Shown in pieces: positions 40,147-49,225 of a DNA stretch of 64,000 bases. This DNA is from Terriglobia bacterium. GTDB taxonomy: Bacteria; Acidobacteriota; Terriglobia; JAJPHL01. Under the pieces are notes generated by a model. It ran no database searches, had not been told where the DNA came from, and saw only the letters and a list, made by a program, of their open reading frames with translations. Location: NCBI GenBank assembly GCA_021325275.1, contig JAJPHL010000021.1, positions 1-64,000 of the forward strand, given 5' to 3'. The position numbers and the translations under genes were made by a program. Every line of letters begins with the position of its first letter. The first letter of the stretch is position 1.

Positions 40147-42285
40147 ATGGCGGAAGCGGGTACGCAGGAACTGGTATCTTTTGCGAAGCAAGGCTCGGTT
40201 GGCGTCATCACCATCAACAATCCTCCGGTTAATGCACTGAGTCCCGGCGTGCCGGAGGGCATTCTGAAGTTCGTGAAGGACGCTGCGCTCGACGCGTCGA
40301 TCAAGGCGGTCGTACTGATCGGCGGTGGACGCACCTTTATCGCGGGCGCCGACATTCGCGAATTCGGCAAGATGACCAGCGGAAAACGCGAGCGATTGAG
40401 CATGAATCCTACGCTCGCGACTCTCGAAGACTCGCCCAAGCCGATTGTCGCCGCGATTCACGGGACCGCTTTTGGCGGCGGCCTGGAATTCGCGATGTCC
40501 TGCCAGTATCGCGTGGCGATTGCATCCGCGCAAGTCGGACAGCCTGAAGTGAAGCTCGGCCTGATCCCGGGCGCGGGCGGCACGCAGCGACTCCCGCGGC
40601 TCGCGGGTGTGGCCAAAGCACTCGACATGTGCGTCGGCGGGGATCCCATTTCCGCTAAGGACGCGCTGGCCTCCGGCGTGATCGATTCAATCGTCGACGG
40701 AACGTCAGGCGACGACCTGCTCGCCGGCGCGGTGAAATTCGCCGAGGCGCTAACGGGACCACACACGCGCACGCGCGACAAATCCGCCAAGCTTAGCGAC
40801 CAAGCAGGCAGCGCCGCGGCAATTTCCGCCGCGCGCGAAGCCCTAAAGAAAAAAGGACGCGTGCTGATCGCGCCGGCTGCCGCCATCGACGCCATCGAAG
40901 CGACCACGCGGAAGTCCTTCGACGAAGGGTTGAAGGTGGAAGCGGAGCTTTTCCAGAAATGTCTCTTCTCCGACCAGTCGAAAGGATTGATCCACGCGTT
41001 TTTCGGCGAACGCGCTGTCTCGAAGATTCCCGGCATCGGCAAAGACGTGCCATTGATCCCCATCAAGCGCGCCGCGGTGATCGGCGCGGGCACCATGGGC
41101 GGCGGCATCGCCATGAATTACGTGAACGCCGGCATTCCCGTGCTGATCAAGGAGACGTCGCAGGAATTGCTCGACAAGGGTCTCGCGACCATCAAGAAGA
41201 ATTACGCGAACTCGGTAAAGAAAGGCCGTTTCTCGCAGGAAGAAATGGATCGCCGCATGGCACTGATCACGCCCACGCTCACCTACGACGGTTTCGAGCA
41301 AGCCGACATCGTCGCCGAAGCCGTGTTCGAAGGCATGGAGCTGAAGAAAAAAGTCTTCGCGGAATTGGATAAGATCGCGAAACCCACCGCGATTCTTGCC
41401 AGCAACACGTCCACGCTGAACATCGACGAGATCGCTTCGGCCACGTCGCGGCCGCAGCAGGTGATCGGTCATCACTATTTTTCACCGGCCAACGTGATGC
41501 GCTTGCTCGAGATTGTTCGCGGCAAGGCCAGCAGTCCCGAAGTAATCGCGACGTCGATGGATTTGTCGCGCAAACTGAAAAAAGTGGGCGTGCTGGTGGG
41601 CAATTGCCGCGGATTCGTAGGCAATCGCATGTTTGGACCGTATCGCCGGGAAGCGCAATTCCTGGTGGAAGAAGGCGCCGCTGTCGACGCCGTGGACGCC
41701 GCGCTCTACGAATACGGCATGGCCATGGGACCACTCGCCACCGGCGACCTGGCGGGTCTCGACGTGGGCTGGCGCATTCGCAAGGAGTACAAGCACACCG
41801 AAGTCGCGGGCGTGCGTTATCCCGAGGCGGAAGATCGCTTGTGCGAGCTCGGCCGTTACGGACAAAAGACCGGCGCCGGATGGTACAAGTACGACGAAAA
41901 CCGCCAGCGCCACCTCGATCCGGAAGTGGATCGCATTGTACTGGAGGTGGCGAAGGAACGCGGCATTCCGCGACGCCCCATCGACGCGCGGGAAATCGTC
42001 GATCGTTGCATTTACGCGCTGGTCAACGAAGGCGCGCGCATTTTGGAAGAAGGATTCGCGCTGCGCGCCGTCGACATCGACATCATTTATCTCAACGGCT
42101 ACGGATTTCCGGCGTGGCGCGGCGGTCCCATGTGGTACGCCGACACCGTGGGATTGAAAAACGTCTACGAACGCGTCGGCGAGTTCCATCAAGCGCACGG
42201 ATATCACTGGGAACCGGCGCCGTTGCTGCAGCAACTCGCCAAGGAAGGCAAGTCCTTTGCGGATTGGGACAAGGGCCGGGAGTAG
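40147..42285 (+). CDS. bifunctional enoyl-CoA hydratase / 3-hydroxyacyl-CoA dehydrogenase
   Basis: A 712-residue FadB/FadJ-type enzyme for the second and third steps of beta-oxidation. The N-terminal crotonase domain (about 1-200) has FIAGADIREFGKM and HGTAFGGGLEFAMSCQYR for the oxyanion hole. The dehydrogenase part begins near residue 310 with AVIGAGTMGGGIAMNYVNAG, followed by NTSTLNIDEIA and GHHYFSPANVMRLLEIV with the catalytic histidine. The C-terminal domain is complete (YLNGYGFPAWRGGPM). The thiolase partner is not in the window. Confidence 0.93.
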   Translation: MAEAGTQELVSFAKQGSVGVITINNPPVNALSPGVPEGILKFVKDAALDASIKAVVLIGGGRTFIAGADIREFGKMTSGKRERLSMNPTLATLEDSPKPIVAAIHGTAFGGGLEFAMSCQYRVAIASAQVGQPEVKLGLIPGAGGTQRLPRLAGVAKALDMCVGGDPISAKDALASGVIDSIVDGTSGDDLLAGAVKFAEALTGPHTRTRDKSAKLSDQAGSAAAISAAREALKKKGRVLIAPAAAIDAIEATTRKSFDEGLKVEAELFQKCLFSDQSKGLIHAFFGERAVSKIPGIGKDVPLIPIKRAAVIGAGTMGGGIAMNYVNAGIPVLIKETSQELLDKGLATIKKNYANSVKKGRFSQEEMDRRMALITPTLTYDGFEQADIVAEAVFEGMELKKKVFAELDKIAKPTAILASNTSTLNIDEIASATSRPQQVIGHHYFSPANVMRLLEIVRGKASSPEVIATSMDLSRKLKKVGVLVGNCRGFVGNRMFGPYRREAQFLVEEGAAVDAVDAALYEYGMAMGPLATGDLAGLDVGWRIRKEYKHTEVAGVRYPEAEDRLCELGRYGQKTGAGWYKYDENRQRHLDPEVDRIVLEVAKERGIPRRPIDAREIVDRCIYALVNEGARILEEGFALRAVDIDIIYLNGYGFPAWRGGPMWYADTVGLKNVYERVGEFHQAHGYHWEPAPLLQQLAKEGKSFADWDKGRE

Positions 42286-42295
42286 CCGGGAACGT

Positions 42296-44176
42296 CTACA
42301 ATCCCATGCGTGTCAGCAAGGCCTGAAAACGTGGCTCGGCGCGCAGAGGGTCGAGAATTGGATCGACCTTGGCATAGACCATGGACGTGGAATGGTCTTC
42401 GTAGGCTTGCTCGAGCCAACGCAGCGCTTCTGCCTTATCGCCCAGACCGATGCAGACAAGCGCATTGCTGAACGGCGGCACGTAATGATTCTTGGACCGC
42501 TCGTTCAACCCTCGTAGCGTCTTGCGCGCCGCGGCCTTGTCGCCCGAAAGGGCGCGCGCGTAGGCCAGCACGCCTTCCACGTAGGGATCGCTGCCCGACA
42601 AACGGACGGCGTCCTCTAGTTGGGGAATCGCCGCCGGAAAATCGCCCTCCAGTGCCAGCGCGATCCCCAAGCGCGTGCGAGCGCGGGCGAAACCGGGGTC
42701 GAGGTCCAGGGTGCGCCGATACTGCACGATCGCTTCGTCATAGCGGCGGCTGAAATAGAGGATCCAGCCGACGTTGGTGTCGATGATCATGGAGTTCGGG
42801 TCGAGTTGCTCGGCGCGGCGCACTTCCGAAAGCGATTCGGGCAGCCGGCCCATCGCCGCCAGGTCGAGCGCGTACCAATGATGGGCGGTGGCGTATTCCG
42901 GGTGCAGCGAGATCGCCTCGCGGAAATGACGTTCCGCTTCCTTGAACTCCCAGTCGGAGAAAAACGAAATCATTCCCAGCGACGCGTGCGGCTCGGCCAA
43001 GCTGGAGTCCAACTGGATGGCGCGCAGCGCCGCGGCTCGCGCGTTCGGATGCGCCTTGCGGCCGGGCTCCACGGAGAACGATGCCATCAGCGCGTAGGAA
43101 TCGGCCAGGCCGGCGTAGGCCAGCGCATAGTTGGGATCGGCGTCAATGGCTTTCTGAAAATAATCAATGCCTCGCACCAAGCTGTCTTCGGTGCGGCGGT
43201 TCCACAGAAGCCGCCCGCGCATGTAGCTCTCATACGCTTCGTTGCTCAGCGTATCGTTCTTGGCAATGCGGCGCTTCTCCTCTCCGGTTAGTTGTTGGCC
43301 GGTGAGATGCTGTGCCAACTGGCCCGCGATGGTCTCCCCCATGGAGTCCTGCAAGCGGAACATCTGTTGCGGACTCTGCTCGAACGCCCCGGCCCAAACT
43401 GTTACGCCGTCTGAAACGCGGACCAACTGCACAGTGACGCGGACGATCGAGGGCGATGCTTGAATTCGGCCGTCGAGAATGGCGTCGACACTTTGTTCGC
43501 GGCCGGCGGCCAGCGGATTCATCGTTCCCTTCGCATACTTAATCACTGCTCCCGTGGGACGCACGGTGATTCCGCCGACGACACCAAGCTTGGTGATCAG
43601 TGCGTCGGTCATGCCGAGTCCCAGATACTCCTGGCTGGTATCCTCACCCAAAGTGCGGAACGGCAGCACGGCGACCGTACGGATCGGATGCACCGCCGGC
43701 ATGAGTCGCGACTTCAAGGCCCAGGCGCCCGCGACAACCGCCAGCACGAGCACGGCGACGCCTGCGATCCATCTCGACCAATGGAACGCTCGCACGGGTT
43801 GCACAGGAACCGCGACAGCTTGCACCGGATCCGGTTGCGACGGCTCCGGCATAGCGGCTTCCACGATATCGCCGATGAAACGGTAACCGGTGCCGGGCAC
43901 GGTTTGGATGTACTTGCGTTGCGGCTCCTCGTCGCCGAGCGCTTTGCGCACCGTCGATACGGCCACCATCAGGTTGGCCTCTTCCACAAAGCAATCCGGC
44001 CATACGGCGGTCATGAGTTCGCTTTTGGTGAGCAGGCGTCCTTTGCTCTGAACCAGAATCACAAGCGTGTCGAATGCGCGACGAGGCAAGGCGACGGACT
44101 GGCCGTCCTTAGTAAGAAGACGCTCGGAAGGATTCAAGCGGAAGGGACCGAAATCGAAAACTGGACGAGACGCCAA
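42296..44176 (-). CDS. transmembrane winged-helix regulator with TPR sensor part
   Basis: The TTG at 44176 is chosen because GAGGG lies six bases upstream and the protein then begins ASRPVFDFGPFRLNPSERLL as in related regulators; a GTG at 44200 is also possible. The protein has about 626 residues. A CadC/OmpR-type winged helix covers residues 5-100 (ELMTAVWPDCFVEEANL, then YIQTVPGTGYRFIG), one membrane span lies near 135 (IAGVAVLVLAVVAGAWAL), and the periplasmic part has a FlgO/TolB-N-like segment and TPR units. It is divergent from the TonB receptor and may control it. Confidence 0.85.
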   Translation of the reverse strand: MASRPVFDFGPFRLNPSERLLTKDGQSVALPRRAFDTLVILVQSKGRLLTKSELMTAVWPDCFVEEANLMVAVSTVRKALGDEEPQRKYIQTVPGTGYRFIGDIVEAAMPEPSQPDPVQAVAVPVQPVRAFHWSRWIAGVAVLVLAVVAGAWALKSRLMPAVHPIRTVAVLPFRTLGEDTSQEYLGLGMTDALITKLGVVGGITVRPTGAVIKYAKGTMNPLAAGREQSVDAILDGRIQASPSIVRVTVQLVRVSDGVTVWAGAFEQSPQQMFRLQDSMGETIAGQLAQHLTGQQLTGEEKRRIAKNDTLSNEAYESYMRGRLLWNRRTEDSLVRGIDYFQKAIDADPNYALAYAGLADSYALMASFSVEPGRKAHPNARAAALRAIQLDSSLAEPHASLGMISFFSDWEFKEAERHFREAISLHPEYATAHHWYALDLAAMGRLPESLSEVRRAEQLDPNSMIIDTNVGWILYFSRRYDEAIVQYRRTLDLDPGFARARTRLGIALALEGDFPAAIPQLEDAVRLSGSDPYVEGVLAYARALSGDKAAARKTLRGLNERSKNHYVPPFSNALVCIGLGDKAEALRWLEQAYEDHSTSMVYAKVDPILDPLRAEPRFQALLTRMGL

Positions 44177-44262
44177 GATATCCCTCGCGAAACTTGACAC
44201 GATTCTAACACACTGCTTCTTTTGACCTTTCGGCGATTTTAGAAGTTCTTTAGACGGTCTTA

Positions 44263-44291
44263 TTGACACTTGCGCCGCGCGCCTCTACACT
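44263..44291 (+). promoter_or_regulatory. strong sigma-70 promoter giving a leaderless TonB-receptor message
   Basis: A perfect TTGACA (44263-44268), a 17-base spacer and TACACT (44286-44291) precede the receptor ATG at 44299. Normal spacing places the transcription start at or within a base of the ATG, so there is no room for a ribosome site and none is seen. A second TTGACC occurs at 44222. Confidence 0.6.
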
Positions 44292-44298
44292 CGCGCCC

Positions 44299-47200
44299 AT
44301 GAAACTACTGCGAATTCTCTTTCTGCTTGGGGTGGTTAGCTTCATGGGCATTTGGGCCGCCGCGCAAACCAGCGGCACAATTACCGGCACCGTTACCGAC
44401 GCTTCGAGCGCGGTCATGGCCGGCGTCAAGGTCGGCTGTTCCCGATCGGCGATCGATGGCGGCGCGCCGCAGGATCGCCACGAGGCGGTTACCAATAGCG
44501 CCGGACAGTATACGTTTGCCCTTCTGCCGCCCGGCAACTACGAACTGGAGTTCGCCGCCAACGGCTTCACGACGGTTCTCGTGAAGACCAAGTTGTACGT
44601 TACCGAGCGCATCGCCGTGGACGCGGTGATGAAACCGGCTTCGGTCAGCGAAAAAGTGGAAGTGAACGCTTCCGGCGCCATGTTGCAGACGGAAACCTCC
44701 ACGGAGGGACGCACCGTAGACGGAACGGCGATTCGCCAGCTCCCGCTTTCCACGCGCAACTTCACGCAGTTGTTGACGCTGTCGCCGGGAACGTCGTCGG
44801 CGCTGAATGACGCCGGCGCGCTCGGCCGCGGCACGCAAATCATTTCGGCGTCCGGCGCGCGCACCACCTCCAACGCCGTCGAGATCGACGGAGTGGACGC
44901 CGTCAACATCCACACCAATAGCGCCAACGACAATGGCGTAGGTTCGAACGGGATTTTGGTTCCGTCGCCGGAGGCGATCCAAGAATTCAAGGTGCAAACC
45001 AGTTTGTACGACGCGCAGTCGGGTCGCAGCGGCGGGGCTAACATTGTTTTGGTCACGCGGTCCGGCAGCAATGAATTTCACGGTTCGGCATTCGAGTTTT
45101 TGCGCAACACTGACCTCAACGCCAACACCTTTTTTCAGAACTCCACCGGAACGCCGCGCGGCGTGTTGAATCAGAATCAGTTTGGGGGCACGATTGGTGG
45201 TCCCATCAAGCGGAACAAGACGTTCTTTTTCCTCTCCTATCAGGGAACGCGTCAGAAAGACGGTCTTTCCAGTTCCACTTCCTTGAAACTTCCGGCGATT
45301 CCGTTGGACCGCTCCGCGGCGTCGATCGGCGCCGCCTTCGCCGGGCAGAAGGGCACGCATGGCGGAACCGCGCTGCTCGCCAACGGATCGAACGTCAATC
45401 CCGTCGCGTTGGCTTTGCTGAATCTGAAACTGCCCGACGGAACTTTCTTGATTCCGTCGCCGCAGATTGGCGGCACCGGCGTTAACTACACGGCGTCGCG
45501 TCCCGCCACGTTCAACGAGGATCAGGGCATGGTCAACATCGACCATCAGTTCAGCGACAAGAACCGCCTGTCGTTCAAGGGATTCGTGGCCTCGCAGCCG
45601 ACGTACAAGCCGTTTGGCAGCGCGAACGTGCCGGGCTTTGGATCGACGCAGGATTTTTCGGAGCGCTTGGCCAGTCTCACCGACACTTATGTGTTCACCG
45701 GCAATCTGGTGAACGAGGCGCGCTTCGGAGTATCGCGCGTGCTCGGCGTGGTAATCCCGCAAACCGTGATTACTCTGAGCTCCATCGGCATGAATCGTTT
45801 CAATTCCGCCGACTATCCCGATATCCCGTTGACCACCGTGACCGGCGGATTCGCGCTCGGCTATGACACCAACGGCGATCAAGGCGTGCGGCCCACCACG
45901 TGGCACTACGCCGACACGATTTCATGGGTGAAAGGCAAGCACCAGATCCGCGGCGGAATCGAAGGCCGCCGTTACGATGACAATTTTTACAGCCGCAATC
46001 GCTACCGCGGACAACTTACGATTCCATCGATGGCCGATTTTCTGCTGGGATTGTCGGGTAATCCCGTGGCGCAAGGCGGCAATGGCACGGGCTTCAGCAA
46101 CATCAACAGCGCCGACGTGGCGAGCGGAATTCCCGATGGCGCCGACCGCATCACGGACCTCGGTTTGTTTGTCCAGGACGATTGGAAAGTCAATTCCCGC
46201 TTGACGATGAACTTGGGTTTGCGCTGGGATTACCTCGGCTGGCCGGTGGACGCGCTGGGGCGTCGCGGAAACTTCGACTATCGCTTGTATCAGCCGCCGC
46301 CCGTGGGCGGTTCCACCACCGCGGGCTTCGTGCAAGCATCGAACTCGCCGCATCCGCTGCCAGGCTTACCGTTGGTAAACCCAACGTTGATCGACAACCC
46401 GCCGGACAAGAACTTCGCGCCGCGCATCGGGCTGTCCTACAAGGTGTCGCACCGTCTGGTATTTCGCGCCGGATACGGAATTTTCTACGACCGCTTGTCG
46501 AACCAACTGGGCTTGCTGACCTCGCAATCGGCGCCCGATTATTTGCGCACCAGTCTCACCGGAACGTCCAACGTCGCCTCGACGCTGCAAAATCCGTTCC
46601 CGGTCCTGCCGCGGCAGTTTCAATATCCCATTCTTCCGGTGCTCTATTCGCCGCCCTACACGAATACGCAACCGGCGCTCGGGCTGAACTCCGTGGATCC
46701 GACGTTGCGCACGCCGTACATTCAACAGTGGGGGGCGAATTTCCAGTTTGAACTCAGCCAGGACCTGCTGCTGGAAGTCGGCTACGTTGGAACCAAGGGC
46801 GTCTCCTTGCCCGACCGGCGTGCGATCGACCAAGCTGTGCTCGCGAGCCCATCGAGTCCGATCAACGGGATCACCACGAATGATTCCACCAACACCGGAT
46901 TGCGCGTGCCGTACGTAGGCTTCTCTCCCACCGGATTGTTGGCTGAAGAAACCGCGGCGGATTCGCATTATCACTCGCTGCAAGTCAGCATGACGCGCCG
47001 ATTCAATCACGGACTGCGATTGCTGGCTTCCTACACCTTCTCGAAGTCGATCGACGACACGAGCGGCGGCTCCACGACAATCTTCAGCGAGATCACCGGC
47101 GACGAAGCGCACATCTGGACCAGCAAAGGCCCGTCCGATTTCGACCGCACGCAGCGTGTGGTCGTCAATTGGGGTTACGAAGTGCCGCGCTGGGGATTCG

Positions 47201-47694
47201 GCTGGAACGACACCGCGATCGGCAAGCGCGTCTTCTCAGGATGGGAGCTCGCCGGCATCGTGATCGGGCAATCAGGAACGCCCATCACCATCAGCGACAG
47301 CGCTGGAGCCACGTACTTCGGCACCGCCGGCAGTCGCGCGAATTGGGCTCCCGGAGCGACGGTGGAAACCGCGACGTTATCGGGCTCGGTGGAAAGCCGC
47401 TTGACCCAGTATTTCAATACCGCGGATTTCACCAAGGCCGGTAATCTCTTCGGCAACGCGGGGCGTGGAATCTTGCGCGGTCCGTTCCAGCGCAATGTGG
47501 ATTTTTCCGTGAACAAGCACATCCCGATTGCGGAACGGCTGAACGGCGAATTCCGCGCGGAGTTCTTCAACATCTTCAACATGGTGAACTTCGCCAATCC
47601 CTCGGGCAACGTTTCGAGTTCTGCCTTTGGCGGGATCAGCGCGACCACCGGCAATCCGCGTGTGATACAGTTTGCTTTCAAATTGCTGTTCTGA
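44299..47694 (+). CDS. Oar-like TonB-dependent receptor with carboxypeptidase-regulatory domain
   Basis: An outer membrane protein of 1131 residues, starting at MKLLRILFLLGVVSF with a signal peptide ending near AAAQ. Residues about 25-110 are the carboxypeptidase-regulatory-like domain (GTITGTVTDASSAVMAGVKV). The plug follows at about 115-240 (RTVDGTAIRQLPLSTRNF, IVLVTRSGSNEFHGSAFEFL). The rest is a large beta barrel ending in phenylalanine (FAFKLLF), the usual outer-membrane assembly signal. Such receptors are greatly expanded in Solibacter-type bacteria and import or bind polymers. It is divergent from the regulator and followed after nine bases by dctA. Confidence 0.9.
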   Translation: MKLLRILFLLGVVSFMGIWAAAQTSGTITGTVTDASSAVMAGVKVGCSRSAIDGGAPQDRHEAVTNSAGQYTFALLPPGNYELEFAANGFTTVLVKTKLYVTERIAVDAVMKPASVSEKVEVNASGAMLQTETSTEGRTVDGTAIRQLPLSTRNFTQLLTLSPGTSSALNDAGALGRGTQIISASGARTTSNAVEIDGVDAVNIHTNSANDNGVGSNGILVPSPEAIQEFKVQTSLYDAQSGRSGGANIVLVTRSGSNEFHGSAFEFLRNTDLNANTFFQNSTGTPRGVLNQNQFGGTIGGPIKRNKTFFFLSYQGTRQKDGLSSSTSLKLPAIPLDRSAASIGAAFAGQKGTHGGTALLANGSNVNPVALALLNLKLPDGTFLIPSPQIGGTGVNYTASRPATFNEDQGMVNIDHQFSDKNRLSFKGFVASQPTYKPFGSANVPGFGSTQDFSERLASLTDTYVFTGNLVNEARFGVSRVLGVVIPQTVITLSSIGMNRFNSADYPDIPLTTVTGGFALGYDTNGDQGVRPTTWHYADTISWVKGKHQIRGGIEGRRYDDNFYSRNRYRGQLTIPSMADFLLGLSGNPVAQGGNGTGFSNINSADVASGIPDGADRITDLGLFVQDDWKVNSRLTMNLGLRWDYLGWPVDALGRRGNFDYRLYQPPPVGGSTTAGFVQASNSPHPLPGLPLVNPTLIDNPPDKNFAPRIGLSYKVSHRLVFRAGYGIFYDRLSNQLGLLTSQSAPDYLRTSLTGTSNVASTLQNPFPVLPRQFQYPILPVLYSPPYTNTQPALGLNSVDPTLRTPYIQQWGANFQFELSQDLLLEVGYVGTKGVSLPDRRAIDQAVLASPSSPINGITTNDSTNTGLRVPYVGFSPTGLLAEETAADSHYHSLQVSMTRRFNHGLRLLASYTFSKSIDDTSGGSTTIFSEITGDEAHIWTSKGPSDFDRTQRVVVNWGYEVPRWGFGWNDTAIGKRVFSGWELAGIVIGQSGTPITISDSAGATYFGTAGSRANWAPGATVETATLSGSVESRLTQYFNTADFTKAGNLFGNAGRGILRGPFQRNVDFSVNKHIPIAERLNGEFRAEFFNIFNMVNFANPSGNVSSSAFGGISATTGNPRVIQFAFKLLF

Positions 47695-47703
47695 TTGCAG
47701 CCG

Positions 47704-48993
47704 ATGAAATCGCGATCGCTTTACATTCAGGTCTTGTTGGCCATCGCCGCCGGTGTGTTGTTCGGTGTCATCGCGCCGAGCCAGGCCGCGGCGATGAAGC
47801 CGCTGGGCGACGGCTTCATCAAGCTCATCAAGATGATGATCGCGCCGATCATCTTTTGCACCGTGGTGTTGGGCATCGCCGGCACCGAGAGTCTCAAGAA
47901 GGTCGGCAAGACAGGCGGCTTGGCGCTGCTTTACTTTGAAGCGGTCAGCACGGCGTCGCTCTTGATCGGCCTGCTGCTGGTGAACACCGTGCAACCCGGC
48001 GCCGGCATGAACGTGGATATCCACACGCTCGACACCAAGGCCGTGGCGGCCTACGCCGGTCCCGGCAAGATGCAGAGCGTCACCGATTTCTTGCTGAATG
48101 TGATTCCCTCCACTCAGGCGGACGCGTTCGCGAAGGGCGAAGTGCTGCAAGTGCTGTTTTTGGCGGTGCTGTTCGGAGTGGCGTTGCAAAGAGTGCCCGC
48201 GGTGAACGCGCGGTTGTTGCCGGTGATCTCGAAAATCTCGGAAGTGCTCTTCGAGATGGTACGCATGATCATGAAACTCGCGCCGGTGGGCGCCTTCGGT
48301 GCGATGGCGTTTACCATCGGGTCGTACGGCATCCACAGTTTGATGTCGCTGGCCAAACTGATGGCGACGTTTTATGCGACCTGTCTGGTTTTCGTCTTCG
48401 GCGTGTTGGGCATCATCGCGCGCGCGCACGGTTTTAGTATTTTCCGGTTTGTCCGCTACATTCGGGAAGAGATCCTGATTGTGCTGGGCACCTCGTCGTC
48501 GGAAGCGGCGCTGCCGCCCTTGATGCAGAAACTGGAGAGCCTCGGCGCGGGGCGATCCACCGTGGGTTTAGTCGTGCCCACGGGATACTCCTTCAATCTC
48601 GACGGCACTTCCATTTATTTGACGATGGCGGCGATCTTCATCGCGCAGGCCACCAACGTGCACTTGACGTTGCTGCAACAAGTCACGCTGCTCGGCGTTT
48701 TGCTGCTGACTTCCAAGGGCGCGGCGGGCGTGACCGGCAGCGGATTCATCGTGCTGGCCGCGACGCTCTCCGCAGTCGGATCGATTCCGGTGGGCGGTCT
48801 GGCGCTGATCCTGGGGATCGATCGCTTCATGTCGGAAGCGCGCGCCTTGACCAATGTGATCGGCAACGGTGTCGCGTCGGTGGTGGTCGCGCGATGGACC
48901 GGCGACCTCGATCAGGCGGCGTTGGAGCGCCAACTGAACGGGACGCCGGCGAGGGAGGTTGTACAGCCCGTGGAGCTGGAGTCGGTTCCCTGA
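47704..48993 (+). CDS. dicarboxylate/amino acid:cation symporter (DctA/GltP family)
   Basis: A 429-residue inner membrane carrier. The ATG at 47704 is used; a TTG at 47695 is an alternative. The first half holds about five helices ([19 protein letters not shown]). The C-terminal half holds the transport core: the serine-rich loop [19 protein letters not shown], then [19 protein letters not shown] with the NxDGT motif, then [19 protein letters not shown] and [20 protein letters not shown]. It would take up C4-dicarboxylates or glutamate with protons or sodium. It appears to be co-transcribed with the TonB receptor. Confidence 0.92.
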   Translation: MKSRSLYIQVLLAIAAGVLFGVIAPSQAAAMKPLGDGFIKLIKMMIAPIIFCTVVLGIAGTESLKKVGKTGGLALLYFEAVSTASLLIGLLLVNTVQPGAGMNVDIHTLDTKAVAAYAGPGKMQSVTDFLLNVIPSTQADAFAKGEVLQVLFLAVLFGVALQRVPAVNARLLPVISKISEVLFEMVRMIMKLAPVGAFGAMAFTIGSYGIHSLMSLAKLMATFYATCLVFVFGVLGIIARAHGFSIFRFVRYIREEILIVLGTSSSEAALPPLMQKLESLGAGRSTVGLVVPTGYSFNLDGTSIYLTMAAIFIAQATNVHLTLLQQVTLLGVLLLTSKGAAGVTGSGFIVLAATLSAVGSIPVGGLALILGIDRFMSEARALTNVIGNGVASVVVARWTGDLDQAALERQLNGTPAREVVQPVELESVP

Positions 48994-49034
48994 AGGCGCA
49001 GGTTCAAGGTTAACGATCTTTCGGGCTTTGCCCA

Positions 49035-49225
49035 AATTGTTTCGTTTAGTACCAGCAGTTTCCTCGTCAGGTCCGCCCCCATAGTCCCAGGCCCCCTAAG
49101 TAACTCCAACAGAACATTAGGTTTCTCTGAACAGTGTCCACTTGGCACGATAGTTGCGTTTAGGACCATCGTGCGCGGACTAGTTATGGCCCCTTAAGGC
49201 CCCGCGCTATGAGGAGATTAGGTTT
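49035..49225 (+). repeat. duplicated promoter and leader block, copy 1
   Basis: About 190 bases upstream of the first S8 protease are repeated at 51136-51325 with scattered changes. Shared words include CCCAAATTGTTTC, TTTAGTACCAGCA, CAGGTCCGCC, CATAGTCCCAGG, AGAACATTAGGTTTCTC and GCGCGGACTAGTTATGGCCC. The block contains a sigma-54-type promoter and a leader of about 57 bases with a GGCCCCTTAAGGCCCC near-palindrome. No gene lies in the 230 bases between dctA and the protease. Confidence 0.9.
49142..49157 (+). promoter_or_regulatory. sigma-54 -24/-12 promoter of the first S8 protease
   Basis: TTGGCACG, four bases, TTGC: an essentially perfect match to the sigma-54 consensus with GG and GC exactly 12 bases apart. 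The start would be near 49169. The conserved upstream stretch AGAACATTAGGTTTCTC (49110-49126) may hold the activator site. Confidence 0.75.

Noticed and set aside
44305-45906. A 533-codon open frame on the minus strand inside the TonB receptor gene
   Set aside because: It mirrors the receptor codons, is rich in Arg/His/Gln as expected of an antisense frame in GC-rich DNA, and has no recognisable domain.
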